Origin: Psococerastis gibbosa | Lineage: Eukaryota > Arthropoda > Insecta > Psocodea > Psocidae | Direction of reading: 5' to 3' | DNA length: 64,000 bases | NCBI GenBank assembly: GCA_963971405.1 | Contig: OZ020488.1 | Span: 44,746,888-44,810,887, forward strand | In this document: in pieces, positions 22,434 to 33,759 of the stretch | Layout: each line of letters begins with the position of its first letter | Position numbering within the stretch: position 1 is the stretch's first letter | The notes under the pieces: generated by a model | The model's database searches: none | What the model was told of the DNA's origin: nothing | Seen by the model: the letters and a program-made list of their open reading frames with translations, nothing else | Program-made: the position numbers and the translations under genes

Positions 22434-23645
22434 TTAGGGTCTCCTGATCTCCTGATCTCCTGCTTGGTTTCGGATAGTGGGGATTGATTGATATTGGCCC
22501 CGCATCACCCGTATGGTTCTATACATTTCCCTGCCATTGTTCGCGATCCTATTTCTTTCAATTTCATCGACCTTATTGTTGAGGTACCTTCTTTTCTCCC
22601 TTCTCAGGATAGATGCAGTGACTCTCCTAGTTTCATGATACTCTTCTCGCTTTACGCTGTCCGCTAAGAAAACTAGGTATGCCCTCTTTCTCTGAGTGAC
22701 AGCGTTTTCACAGACTTGGTTAAACCAGGCTTTCTTTCTTTTCCGCCTTTTTCCTAGTACTTTGTCTGCTGTTTGTTTTACAGCCTCTTTTACCTCTTGC
22801 CAGTCGGACTCTAAGCTGTCTTCCGGATCTCGTTGAGAAAGTATGCTAAAACGGTTGTTCAGTTCAATCTGAAAATCTCTCTTGCCTTCTTCTGTTTTCA
22901 ACTTCTCCAGATTCCAGCCAGGTCGTGTGGGGACCTGCTGTTGGTTTCTCACAGCTATGCGGTACTTTATATTGAAGCCAACTAAGAAATGGTCACTGTC
23001 CCCGTCTGCACCTCTATAGCTTCTCACATCTGTTATGTTGCTGTGGTGCCTCTTGTCTATAAAGATGTGATCAATTTGGTTGTAGGTTGCGCCATCTGGG
23101 GATCTCCATGTCTGCTTATGAATATTCTTGTGAGCATACATTGTACTTTTTATGCAGAGCCCTCGTGAGCATGCTAAGTTAGCTGCCCTGGTTCCATTGT
23201 CATTGGTTACGTCATGTAGACTGTGTTTACCCACATTTGGCTGCCAAAATGATTCCTTCCCTATCTTGGCATTAAGATCTCCCGCAATGATTTTTATGTC
23301 ATATCTGGGGAGGTTCTCGTATAGCCTTTCAAGCTCCTCATAAAACTCGACTTTAGCTTCCTCAGAGCTTTCTTCGGTAGGCGCATGGCAGTTTATTATA
23401 GACACGTTTTTAAACCTCCCTTTCAATCTCAGGACACACAGTCTGCTGTTGATAGGATGGAAATGTAGTACGTTACCAATTAGTTTGTCACTTATTAAAA
23501 ATGCTGTTCCGAGAATCTTACGTCCTCTGTCGTCTCCGCTGTAAAAGATTGTGTGACCACATTTGCGTGTGGAGCCTTGTCCAGGCCACCTCGCTTCCTG
23601 TATGGCACATACCTCAATTTTCCAGTCCTTCAGGACTGTCGTCAC
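22434..23645 (-). pseudogene. RTE endonuclease ORF (apurinic-type), truncated
   Basis: Encodes the apurinic/apyrimidinic-like endonuclease that nicks target DNA for this LINE. Seen motifs: EARWPGQG near the N-terminus, AGDLNAKIG (catalytic Asp/Asn), and DGATYNQIDHIFID and SDHFLVGF (catalytic Asp-His pair near residue 220). These match proteins often annotated as craniofacial development protein 2-like, which are RTE endonucleases. About 400 codons are open. The frame opens with GTG at the truncated 5' edge, so no true start is present. It ends at TAA shortly after a GGAGATCA direct repeat; about 100 residues linking to the RT, by comparison with the family, are missing there. Confidence 0.9.
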
Positions 23646-23744
23646 GTCACCTAATAAATAAAGTATAAAAGTCTGTTAGGATTTACTACAAGTCTATTTT
23701 ACGCGGAGAAACTAAGCAGAACGAACCGAACACCTATTGCATTG

Positions 23745-23886
23745 TTGCTTTCCAATTTATACGTAGTATAAGGAAAGGTTTGTGATGGTCGAAATTTTCG
23801 ATTCCGAGATTTCAACGGATCTACAGGTTTTGAGGTTCCAGGAACCCCAAAAAGTGGTTTTTACGAAATGTCTGTCTGTCTGTCGT

Positions 23887-23919
<33 letters not shown>

Positions 23920-24630
23920 GCGTCGATTTCCGGGCAAACTACTCGGTCGATCTTGATGAAATTTGGCATGTAGGTTAACAAAAATCATACCTCGAAACAA
24001 TTTTTTATTATTTGGGGCTAACTTAATTTGGGGGGGGGGGGTTATATTCTCAAAAAACTCCAAAAAAACGTCTAAAAAATTTATTTCTCAAAAACGGCTC
24101 CAACGATTTCTTTTAAATTCACATATATTGTAGTCGTTATTAATATTAACGAAATGCGTGGGGTCGCTTGCCCCTTGATAGGTTGCTTCGGGGGGTAAAA
24201 AAATAAAAATAACTAAATTTTAATGAGAAATGACTAAAAAATAATTTTTCTGCGAAACCTTTCTATCGATGATTTCTACCTTCAGGCATGTTTTAGATGT
24301 TAAATTGAGAAACGAAACCGGACAGGTTGCTTTCCCAGAAAAGTATTTGGTTTTGTTAAAAAAAAAGTTTTTTTGAAAAAATTATAGAAAATTCACGCTG
24401 AAATGCATTGCGTGCCCTGCCAGTATTGCTGTGTGGTAATGTGTTGGTCTGATCCATCTAGAATTTACCTCACCTTCAGTGACGTCAGGTGGACAACCCC
24501 CCCCCCCCCCCCCCCGAGATGTCGTAAATTTAACCATAGGAAAATTATTTACCATGAAATTACTCATTTTCTCTATCTACTAATTTTGATAAATTGGAAA
24601 GCATGTTCGAGTAAACTCGGACCGGTTCTT
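23745..24630 (+). repeat. Family G repeat, complete copy
   Basis: A complete copy of about 886 bases from TTGCTTTCCAATTTATACG to GGACCGGTTCTT, with a GTCT run at about 23872-23918 and poly-C at about 24496-24515. No target duplication was found. Short frames in it (VCLSVCLSV types) are products of the microsatellite. Confidence 0.88.
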
Positions 24631-26093
24631 TCATTTTGTTTGTACATTAAATCGAAATAATAATTATTACATGGCTCATGGGAGTAGCTAGCCTAAAACT
24701 CTTAAGGGGGGGGGGGACTTGGAAAGCCGAAAACTAAAGTTGTGAGCAACAACGAGGTTGTACAGGGTGTCCCCAGGGACCTTATGAAACCGGGCAATAA
24801 TGTGAAAATGACGAAAATGCGAGGAATAGGTATCACCAAATTAATGTGTTAGTACAGTAGTATATAATGTATATTTTAAGTTTAGTTTTAATCTTTTCTG
24901 TTTTTGATCTACTTCAACTGATACACGAAGATTATATGTCTCGAATACTGCGGGGAGGGGGGGATAGAGGGTCCCCTGGGGGGGGGCTTAGCTACGTCCA
25001 TGACAAACAGTGTTGTGGTAAGCCCTATAGAAAAGAAAATAGTAGGCCATTTTCTTAAAACACTATATTGTATTTTGTATTTGTATTTCTATTTCTAGCC
25101 TTCCGGGCCATAGCTAACCTAACATAAAGACTTTTTCATTTGATTTCATTTGTAATATCGATCGGCCTTTCATTCCGTAGACAGAAGTTTATTTGAGGAT
25201 TTTCATTTTGGATGTGTCATTACTAGATTACAGAATGTATTCGTGCAGCCAAGCGGTGTTATAATGACGACCATAATCGTTCATCAAAATGTAAAGGTAC
25301 ATTGGTACATATCTTTTATCTTACTGAGTTCATAAAAATAGCTCTATATTGCCTACAGTCAATTTCCCCCCCTTTTTTTAATTTTTCTTACACGAAACGG
25401 ACAGTCATTCCGATGTGGTCTCAGGAAAAGTAACTTAGTATCGGTGCCGGACTACAGGTAGGTAGTCATGCACTTCACATGAATTGTTGAGAAAGCTCTC
25501 AATATGAATCAGAATGACGTTAAACATGTCAAGTTGTTAATGTTTACACAAGAGGTATAATATCTGGCTACCGGGTGATTTCATCTACACAATAAATACG
25601 ACAGCCTGCTGAGCAAACTTAGAGATAAATTCCATATCATTATATTACGATAACACAGGCAAACGATTACGTCACTGATATTGATTGCTGTATGCTTAGC
25701 TTATGTGACGTTCCATTGGTTCAAAAACTTTTATTATTCGTCAAAAACTTAAAAAAGCAAGACATTTACTGTATGTCACCCAGGCTGGGCTACTGCCACC
25801 ACTTTTCTTGCAAAAGTAATCAAAATGAAAGGAATTTTTGAAGCTTAGTTTGTCAACTATAGCTATCCTAATCAGGTAGGCTACCTCCTTGGGCGTATGC
25901 AGAATTTTTTTAGTAGGCAGAATTCAGTGATGTTGCCAAATTGTAATAAACTTGGGGTCCCTGGCCATCCTGAAGGTGGCCACAGCCAAGGGCGGATCAG
26001 AAGTTGTATGTGTAGTCTATACCCCCACCCCCCTCTCCCGAGAAAGTTTTCAAAATTAAGGTGACAACGAAATGGTTTTGAATCTGTCCTTCG
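24631..26093. other. No gene seen
   Basis: AT-rich with poly-G patches at 24708 and 24955-24985; no boundaries or long ORFs. Confidence 0.5.
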
Positions 26094-26101
26094 CAATGAA
26101 C

Positions 26102-26311
26102 CAGTGGCGGCGCTACGGGGGTGCCCGCCCCCCCCCCCAACAGTTTCTCCGGCCCCTCCGGGGCCCCCCCAGTTTTGAGATATTTTACATCTTGTTAAAT
26201 TGCCGCATTATTGAACGGTATAACTACTCCCAATGAAAAGTGTTTTGTTTCTTCATTGGCCCCCCAGATAGAAGTCAAGCCCCCGCCATTAAATTTCTAG
26301 CGCCGCCACTG
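26102..26311 (+). mobile_element. hAT-type MITE, family CAGTGGCGGCGCTA
   Basis: Perfect 14-base terminal inverted repeats CAGTGGCGGCGCTA/TAGCGCCGCCACTG and a perfect 8-base duplication CAATGAAC (26094-26101, 26312-26319). Looks recent. Confidence 0.95.
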
Positions 26312-26511
26312 CAATGAACACCCGTGTAGGCTTTGGAATTCCTTACCAGAAGAAGCAAGGACATGGACACAGAATCATTTGGGAAAATTTGGGACAACCT
26401 GCAAACAATTTCTGGAGGGTGATGTGTGAATGTGAATGAATGACTGCCCGATATACAGTATTACGGTATGACTGTTTTCTCTTTTTCTTTTGTTGTTATT
26501 TTCACATGAAT

Positions 26512-26752
26512 TTATTTCTTTAGATAAGCCACTGGCCTCAGCCACGTCCCGGGACAGACTACTTTCCTGATACGGGATGAAATAGCATTGCTGATATTGC
26601 AGTAGGTGGTAGGTACTAACGGCTGGTTCATTGGACACCCTTCCTTAGCAAAGGCGTCTGCTTTTTCATTACCTTCAAGGTTGCAGTGACCCGGTACCTA
26701 TTGCAGACATATTTCGGTAGTTTCTTCCAGCCTACGAAGCCTGTCCAGGCAC
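26512..26752 (-). pseudogene. RNase H-bearing LINE relic (C-terminal half of RNase H)
   Basis: Minus strand, one frame: CLDRLRRLEETTEICLQ, a stop where Trp is expected, then VPGHCNLEGNEKADAFAKEG, the characteristic W-V-P-G-H-x-N-I-x-G-N-E-x-A-D-x-L-A-K block of RNase H, followed by 50 further codons to a TAA. It complements the N-terminal half found at 42.5 kb and probably comes from the same LINE type. Confidence 0.75.
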
Positions 26753-26825
26753 TATATTTATTAGGTCGTATTTTGAAACATTGCCTTCTTACTAGAGTTA
26801 CCATACTACTGTGTAACTATAACCA

Positions 26826-26984
26826 GGGCCGTAGCCAGAAATGTCTTTCGGAGGTCCATCTGCCGTTAACCGGAGATGAGGTACCCTCAATACCTGTACA
26901 TTTAAAACTCCATTGTATCTACTGTAGTTTTGTATACTGCATATTTTGTCCGGACCACCTGGACCCCCCTCTGGCTACGGCCTT
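26826..26984 (+). mobile_element. MITE of the CAAGGCCGTAGCC family
   Basis: Left CAGGGCCGTAGCCAGAAATG and right CCTCTGGCTACGGCCTTG are inverted copies of each other. A target duplication is not evident. Confidence 0.65.
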
Positions 26985-28449
26985 GTCTGTAAGTACGTGC
27001 TACGGCTGGTGACCCTGAACTACCTATTTCACTTGCCCTCCAAAAAATAATGTAGGTCTAACCTAATACGTATACTACGGTATTCCGAAATGTTTAGGAA
27101 ATGAAAATACGGTACTTCTGTATGTAAAGAAGTAGAACAAAATTGTGCATAATAGGAACTTATTTATTGAAATTAAATGCCATAAACTTATTTTTTAATA
27201 ATTACCTGTAGCTTGTTTGGGTACAAAAAAATTAACAAATGTACAAATTAAGCTACAGTGCACAAGAGACATTCAAACAATTTTTACTCAGAATCACACT
27301 TACAGATTATTTCTACATTCCCAGAGGCGTAGCGAAAAACTTTCAGCTGGAGGAGGCATCAATTTATGACCTTCTACATAAAATGTTCAAACAATGACAA
27401 TTCACGCGACGCCCCTGTATGTATGCAGCATAAACAAAAAAGGATCCACAATAGAAGCAACTCTCAACCATCACAATAATACGTCGGTTATTCACAAAAC
27501 ACAAAACAGAGGGGTTGCTTCTAACATAGTCTGAGATCATAAAAATAGGCAGGTACCTTTACCGTACCGTTTATGGAATAAATTACGAGATGAACAAAGG
27601 TACAAGTTATATTTAGGCTTACTGTCAGTAAAAGAAAATTGAAATTTTTTTGTACTTTTAATGTTCAAACTTCAGTCTTACTGCTAAATGAATTGGCTTG
27701 AATGCAATCCTATAAAGACGGATGCATAACAGTTTTTAGTTTATTCATAATTTTATAGCTCTTTGCCAAAATGGATTGCAGTCCATAAACTTGTCAACAT
27801 TTTTAATGAATGGGAGTAATTCGAATTAATTAAATATTTTAATAATAATCATGACGATAACCCTAAAGGAAAATTTTAATAAATATTTCAAATCAAATTC
27901 ATTTTAAAATTGATTGAAGTTTAAAATAGTGTTAAAAATGGTAAGCTTTTCCTTTAAAATTATCATACACTTTTCACGGGTGAATCTTGCGGACTGGACT
28001 GTCTCTCAAGTCCATTTTTATAGCCTGGAAGTTGTATAAAAATTTCACTTTATATACCATTGCAGAAGAATGTCTTTGGTTTTATACAAGTTCTTACTCA
28101 TTAAAAAAGAAGTATTTAGTAGTCTAATAATGTAGTAGAAGAGTCAGCACAAAATTGTTGTTTGGGCAACACAACAGACAACACAGGTTCTATTTACAGG
28201 TTCAGAAATCACACACACAAATCAAATCAATAGGGGTATTACCATATCAGGTACTTGGCGTACAAAATTTAAGAAACAATCACTCTTTGGCATGGATACT
28301 CCCGAGGTGAACTATGCTGTGGCCTTGGTGGGATCAAATGCAAAATTCAAAACATCACCTTCAAGAACGGATCCCCCCCCCCCAAAAAAAAAAAATCAAA
28401 AAAATCAGTAAGTTTGTTTGAAGTAAATTAATTACGTTACACTTTAATC
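26985..28449 (-). other. AT-rich stretch downstream of odd
   Basis: Few repeats apart from 27322-27417. It could hold the 3' UTR of the odd gene; AATAAA-type signals exist on the minus strand (near 27155) but none can be assigned. Confidence 0.35.
27322..27417 (+). mobile_element. Very short MITE-like element
   Basis: Ends CAGAGGCGTAGCG and CGCGACGCCCCTG are imperfect inverted copies, 96 bases apart. No clear target duplication. Confidence 0.45.
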
Positions 28450-28827
28450 CAGCGGTTCCCAACCGGTGGGGCGCGGAGAGATTACAATTATTGTATTATT
28501 ATTTATTTATTTATTCGTGATACAATAGCCTCTAACTATATAAATAGAAATATTTGGAAAAATTAACAAAAAATTTCAAATATAAATCCTGACATTGACT
28601 CTCTTGTTTCAACCAAACAGTGTCAAAAAGCTCACTAATGAACTGAATTAAAAAATTCTCTTTTAATTATCCTGTGTTATTATTGTAGCATTAGCAGTGA
28701 GTAGTACATAAATTATAATAAAAAGTACTGGTGTTATTTGTCATTTACTATGTTAAGTTAAGGTGGGGCGTGAAAAATATTTTCAAACCGTTGGTGGGGC
28801 GCGGCTCAAAAAGGTAGGGAACCGCTG
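28450..28827 (+). mobile_element. hAT-type MITE, CAGCGGTTCCCAAC family
   Basis: Ends CAGCGGTTCCCAACCGG and TAGGGAACCGCTG, a terminal sequence well known from hAT elements. Flanks CACTTTAATC and CAGTTTAATC form a near-perfect duplication. It lies about 330 bases downstream of the odd stop codon. Confidence 0.8.
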
Positions 28828-29155
28828 CAGTTTAATCGATACTAAATGAGTTAGCGCTACCCCTCCCAGAAAATGGGCTGGATCCGTCCCTGATCACGTT
28901 CTGTTTCATAGCACTGTAACCCCTGATTTTGTCATGGAGGAAGGTGTTATACCTTATACCACACACATGAGAAAAGTCCAGTAGTATGAATATAAAAAAA
29001 TATTGTGTGAAAAAGTGGGGTGTAACGTCATCTTCGAAGACATATTGCATAATATTTTATAAATGCGACTTAACTCCTTCTTCCATCCGACTTTGCAGTT
29101 CATTTCATTATTACAAAGATTTTAACAAATAAAAAGCTAACAACATATACCCTAA

Positions 29156-29561
29156 TTACCGCCTCATAATGTCCTCAATCGTGAAGCCCAGCTGCTTCTT
29201 TGGCGCTTCTGCCTCACTACACGACCTGGCCGTCGTGAGATCCAGAAGACCCACTGCGTCAACTCCTTCAGCACCCAAGCAAGCCTCGCACTCACTTTGT
29301 ATCATTGCATCGGGTTTCTTCAGGTCGCAACTTCTCTGAAGAGGCTTCGTACAGCCGATGCACTCGAAGGGTTTGGCGTCGGAGTGCGTGAGAAGGTGCG
29401 TCTTGAGGTTGGATCTCTGGTTGAAGCTGCGGCTACAGACGGGGCACTTGTGGGGCGACTCTTCCATGTGCAGGATCTTGTGGACGGCCAATGTGCGGGA
29501 CTGGCAAAACCCTTTGCCACATTCAGTGCATTTGAATGGTTTCTCTTTGCTGTGGATATAC
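29156..29561 (-). CDS. odd: Odd-skipped family transcription factor, exon 3 (zinc fingers 2-5 and eh1 motif)
   Basis: Last coding exon, starting right after a TTTCAG acceptor and ending at TAA (29156-29158). It completes finger 2 (YIH) and encodes finger 3 (about 214-236, [14 protein letters not shown]) and finger 4 (242-264, [14 protein letters not shown]). A fifth finger-like segment from 270 has Cys272 and Cys275, but Pro288 and Ile292 stand where the two His should be, so it should not bind zinc. The last residues, about 331-337 (FTIEDIM), match the eh1-like motif by which Odd family proteins recruit the Groucho co-repressor; that role is known for the family and inferred here. The low-complexity Ala/Glu/Asp stretch 295-326 is unrecognised. 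The exon is preceded by a 500-bp intron (29562-30061) that holds a LINE relic. Confidence 0.93.
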
Positions 29562-30061
29562 CTGAAATAGAGGAGACAATAGTCGTGTGTTAATTGGATA
29601 AACCATTGTGGTTGAGGTCAGGAAAACTTCGGTCAGACGGCTGGCTGGGACATGTGGCACGCATGCCAGAGAGCTTTAGAAGAAGGCTACGATTGCAGAA
29701 CGACTCGACGTCGAGAGAGGTCTGAGAGAGTCTGAGATTGGTATCGATCTTATTGGGGACTGCCGCGATGCTAAATGGAGGTACCTGACCTGTAGTGCCA
29801 CGGGGTATTTTAATTTTTATATAAAAGGTTTTTTATGGACCAGTAACTATGCAATGGTGGTCCTAAATCGGCTGTCTTCACACCGTAAGGTGGACTTAGT
29901 ACGCATGGCAATACAATATAGCAATAGCAATTGGAACTGCAAACGAGGCAAGGGTTCAGTGTTAACTCGCGTAAGCTGCCTGTAAGACCAATCCTGGAGA
30001 TGTTGGAAGGCACATATTACTAATATACAGTAGTGCGGCAAATTATTACGAAAGGGCTTAC
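29562..30061 (-). other. Odd-skipped intron 2 with a LINE relic
   Basis: A GTAAGC donor and a TTTCAG acceptor bound exactly 500 bases. On the plus strand at about 29620-29800 it contains a decayed reverse-transcriptase C-terminus: W-L-G-H-V-A-R-M-P-E is legible, as in the RTE copies elsewhere in the window. The remaining intron sequence shows nothing recognisable. Confidence 0.8.
29620..29800 (+). pseudogene. RTE-like LINE relic inside odd intron 2
   Basis: The plus strand reads ...GWLGHVARMPES.. followed by frame-shifted remnants (SILLGTAAMLNG), equivalent to the C-terminal region of the 12-kb RTE. It is heavily decayed, with no intact frame. Confidence 0.55.
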
Positions 30062-30617
30062 CTATGGTCCCTTAGATGGTCCTGCCTTCGGAACGCCTTA
30101 TTACAGATGTCACAGCTGTAGGGCCGTTCGTCTGTGTGGGTACGCTCATGAATAAGAAGATTGTAAGACTTCGTAAAGTGCCGATTGCAGTATTTACAGA
30201 TAAACTGCTTCTTCGGCCTCGTCGACGTCCTAGGCCCAGGCATCCCGGGCGGTCGGCTCAGCTTCCCTGGCGGAGCATACGGCGCCCGCGCAGCTAGTAG
30301 GAGTGGGCTACGTTCGGGTATGTTGTAAAAGCTCCGCAGGAAGTTATTCACGTACATGGCGGCGGGGAAGGAAGAAGGATAGCAAGGCAGCCCGTAGACG
30401 CTAGGGCTAAGAAGGAGTTTGGAGTTGTAGGTGGCAGGATTGAACGGGCGGAAAGCCGAGTGTTGTCCAGCAGGGTCTAAGAGCCTGTGGGGGAAGGTTT
30501 CTCTAGGGATCGCAAGGTGAAGGGGTCCGGGGGGTTCCGTTCGTTTCGGGGAGTGCGGAGGTGTCGTCAGCCGAGGGGAATTGTCTCTTGAGTCGGACTT
30601 CATGTTGTCTATAGGAT
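30062..30617 (-). CDS. odd: Odd-skipped family transcription factor, exon 2 (zinc fingers 1-2)
   Basis: Nuclear DNA-binding repressor of the odd-skipped (Odd/Sob/Bowl/Osr) family, which patterns segments, legs and gut in arthropods. Seen: a polypyrimidine tract and CAG acceptor at 30618-30620, and a GTAAGC donor just after 30062. In the 339-residue model this exon encodes residues 20-205. It begins with a Ser/Pro-rich linker ([16 protein letters not shown]), followed by finger 1 (about 158-180; Cys160, Cys163, His176, His180) and most of finger 2 (Cys188, Cys191, His204). The strings [20 protein letters not shown] and [11 protein letters not shown] are family hallmarks. The donor splits an Arg codon inside finger 2, and exon 3 supplies the missing His208. 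An in-frame ATG at 30603 is an alternative start. The family call is very secure; which paralogue (odd, sob, bowl) is not decidable here. Confidence 0.93.
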
Positions 30618-30850
30618 CTGAAAAAAAAAGACATTTTGTTAAGAGCTTCATGAATATTCATTGACACATGAGAAGATCAAAATGGGAACCTCATGGAAAG
30701 GTGCAATAGCCCAATTAGGGCCCATATACTGTTAACTCATGGAGTTGAAGACCTAATTAAACTAATTAAAATCTCAATGATATTAGCCAGAGAAAAAGTA
30801 AGACCCGTAACCAGGGGCGTTGCGTGCACATTGAAAACAAGGCTTATATT

Positions 30851-31094
30851 CATGGCCGTGCCCAGGGAGTGGTCCAAGGGGTGCGGACCCCCCCCCCCCG
30901 AAATAAAAGGGCTTTTCACAAATTAATTTTTTTACTTTTATATTTTAGTGACGCAATTTATCATTTTTTGTAAACCTGTATTATTTGAAGAATTGGAATA
31001 AATTTATTTGAATTGTAACAGAATTGGATAGAACAGACTTTCATTAATAACATACGTAAAAACATTTTTGGACAAAAACCTGGGCACCGCGCTG
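30851..31094 (+). mobile_element. hAT-type MITE, family CAAGGCCGTGCCC, in odd intron 1
   Basis: Target duplication CTTATATT/CTTATGTT; ends CATGGCCGTGCCCAGG and CCTGGGCACCGCGCTG; poly-C at 30887-30899. Confidence 0.88.
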
Positions 31095-31543
31095 CTTATG
31101 TTGTTTTCTTAGCCGAAAGCTTAGCTGTTTCGGTGGTGGACACCATTAGTGTAAAGTTGTTTTATTATATTTATTTATAATGAATTTATAAGAAGTGACT
31201 AGGGAATCTCATTAGCATTAGCCATCGTTTTTCAGAATTTTGTAAGAAAATACGCGAGACAAAGCAACTTCAACGGTTCGCTGAAAATGAGGAAAAAATA
31301 GAACACTTGGAGTTAGGCAAGGCCACAAGTAGTGTGACGGCAGACCGAGAACAACACTCGAAGAAAGCATAATTATGGATACATTAATTAATTAAAATAA
31401 ATTAAATTATTGAATAATAAAAGATATTGACAAGGGTTGAAAACTATAAAAGATATTAAAATTTCGGATCTCTAAATTGGCCGGACTAAATTTTAAATAT
31501 TTAAGACCATTTTTCATCATTTTTCGATTTTTATTTATTATTA

Positions 31544-32402
31544 TTGCTTTCCAATTTATACGTAGTATAAGGAAAGCTTTGTGACGGTCGAAATTTTCGA
31601 TTCCGAGATTTCAACGGATTTACTCGTTTTGAGGTCCCAGGAACCCAAAAAGTGGTTTTTACGAAATGTCTGTCTGTCTGTCTGTCTGTGCGTCGATTTC
31701 CGGGCAAACTACTCGGTCGATCTTGATGAAATTCGGCATGTAGGTTTACAAAAATCATACCTCAGAATAATTCTTTTTATTTGGGGCTATCTCAATTTGA
31801 GGGGGTTTTATTTTGAAAAAACTCCAAAAAAACGTCTAAAAAAATTATTTCTCAAAAATGGCTCCAACGATTTCTTTTAAATTCACATATTTTGTAGTCG
31901 TTATTCATATTAACGAAATGCGTGGGGTTGCTTGCCCCTTGATAGGTTCCTTCTGGGGGTAAAAAAATAAAAATAACTAAATTTTAATGAGAAATGACTA
32001 AAAAATAATTTTTCTGCGAAACCTTTCTATCGATGATTTCTACCTTCAGGCATGTTTTAGGTGTTTAGGTGTTAAATTGAGTAACGAAACCGGACAGGTT
32101 GCTTTCCCAGAAAAGTATTTGGTTTTGTAAAAAAAAATGTTTTTTTGAAGAAATGATAGAAAATTCACGCTCAAATGCATTGCGTGCCCTGCCAGTATTG
32201 CTGTGTGGTAATGTGTTGGTCTGACCTATCTAGAATTTACCTCACCTCCAGTGACGTCAGGTGGACAACCCCCCCCCCCCCCCCCCCGAGATATCGGAAA
32301 TTTAACCATAGCAAAATTATTTACCATGAAATTACTCATTTTCTCTATCTACTAATTTTGATAAATTGGAAAGCATGTTCGAGTTAACTCGGACCGGTTC
32401 TT
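31544..32402 (+). repeat. Family G repeat, complete copy, in odd intron 1
   Basis: Same layout as the 23.7-kb copy, with a shorter GTCT run (31669-31690) and a poly-C tract at about 32270-32287. The 3' hairpin has one base changed (GAGTTAACTC). Confidence 0.88.
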
Positions 32403-33589
32403 TTTCTTTTATTTTGCACAGTTGTGTAAATTGTTTTTTACACCATTGGAAACGGAAAGTAGAGATTTCAACGAACCAAACGCCCACCAATTAAAAAAAA
32501 TACTAAATTTTGATGTGAGATTTTTCGATTGTAAATTAGGATGCTTCCTCCATATTTAGTCAAATTTAGGTGAAAAAATTACAGTGTATTTAGAACATAA
32601 AAAGGTTTCACCAAATTTCGTAAAAAAAATTTTTTTTTGTAAAAGTTATAATTAAAAAACCAAAACCTTGGTTTTTTGCATTTTTCACATAAATTTTGAG
32701 GCTACGTGAAAAACGTGTAATTACTAAAGTTGTAGATCTTCTTATTACCTATATTTTTGTTTTTTAACGTTTTTCCATAGGACTTGTAGTTTTGCCGGAA
32801 ATCAAAATATACCGTATTTAACCCTTAAAAACCCACTCCCACCTACTTCCCGAACTCAGATCACCCCGTAATTTATTTTTCTTTTAATTTCTGCCATTCC
32901 TTCAGTTTCCAAAGGGTTTCATACTGCTATAATTTGATGTCGTTTCAAAAATTATCATAAGTGAATAAGTTAATATCAAACGCCATAGTTGGCAAGATCG
33001 TAGAGTTTATGGAATGGACTCTAGGCTATGCCATCTCACCGTGTGTTCGCGGCACTAAGAGGCAAGACAATTTTTTTTGTCGAAAATATTTGGCTTCCCC
33101 GAAATAAATCCTGGATGCGTGCTTGTCCACAATATTGAATTACTGTACGAGCGGAAACTGCTATACAATATGGACAGTCCTCGTTCCAATTTTTTTTGCA
33201 CGCCGTGCCAATCGTAAATCAATTATCTACTGTTGAAAATTTGTAGGCAGGTAGTGGCTATTTCCCTGCTATTTACGAAAGACCCCCTACCTACGTTGGT
33301 TGAAGCTGGCACTAATTTATGGTGTGTATTGTCCGGTAATGAGCCAACGAACCTTTGCAGGGGGCTTGGGTCGGTTTAAAAAAAAAAAAAAAAAAAAAAA
33401 TGCAACAAACTTTCCCGTTTCCATTGTATCTTCATTTGGTAAATTTTGAACACAGGTACGTTTGTGAACGAATGCTATGCTTCAAAATGCTTTTTTTAGC
33501 TCATACAGTATGTTCTTTTTGCAATAAATATGACGAGACTATTATTATATGGCAGTATTATATGGAGCATATAACACTGACTTTTTAAA

Positions 33590-33700
33590 TTAACTTTGGT
33601 TGAAGAGGCAGCCACCTCGTTATAACTGAAATTAGAGGATAGAGAAAAGTTGGACTTGGCGGGATTCGAACCCACGACGACGACGCCCCGGAGACTATTA
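33590..33700 (-). repeat. S2 SINE half copy
   Basis: GTTGAAGAGGCAGCCACCTC, CTTGGCGGGATTCGAACC and ACGACGCCCCGG match the left arm of the 20.1-kb fold-back; box B reads GGTTCGAATCC on the minus strand. Confidence 0.65.
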
Positions 33701-33759
33701 TATAGACCCCGCCATGGGCATAGCTGAAATTGAATCAAGAGGGGGGACGTAAAAAATTG

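Larger units (their letters stand above)
21015..23647 (-). mobile_element. RTE-clade non-LTR retrotransposon, copy 2, with endonuclease
   Basis: A 2.6-kb RTE copy flanked by a perfect 12-base target duplication, CACCTAATAAAT (21003-21014 and 23648-23659). Its 3' end has the same AAGT-type tail as copy 1. It is truncated at the 5' end: the usual N-terminal W-N-V-R-T start of the endonuclease is absent. A deletion near 22430-22446 joins the endonuclease ORF out of frame to the RT ORF. It is therefore a recent but defective insertion. Against copy 1, the shared RT proteins differ at only two residues that I can see (Glu/Ala and Leu/Trp). Confidence 0.95.

Noticed and set aside
23782-24063. Short frames rich in S-V-C-L-S-V-C repeats (also near 10.6, 13.2, 31.6, 51.2, 53.5 and 54.4 kb)
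   Set aside because: They are translations of the GTCT microsatellite inside family G repeats; the frame differs between copies and there is no conserved start or stop.
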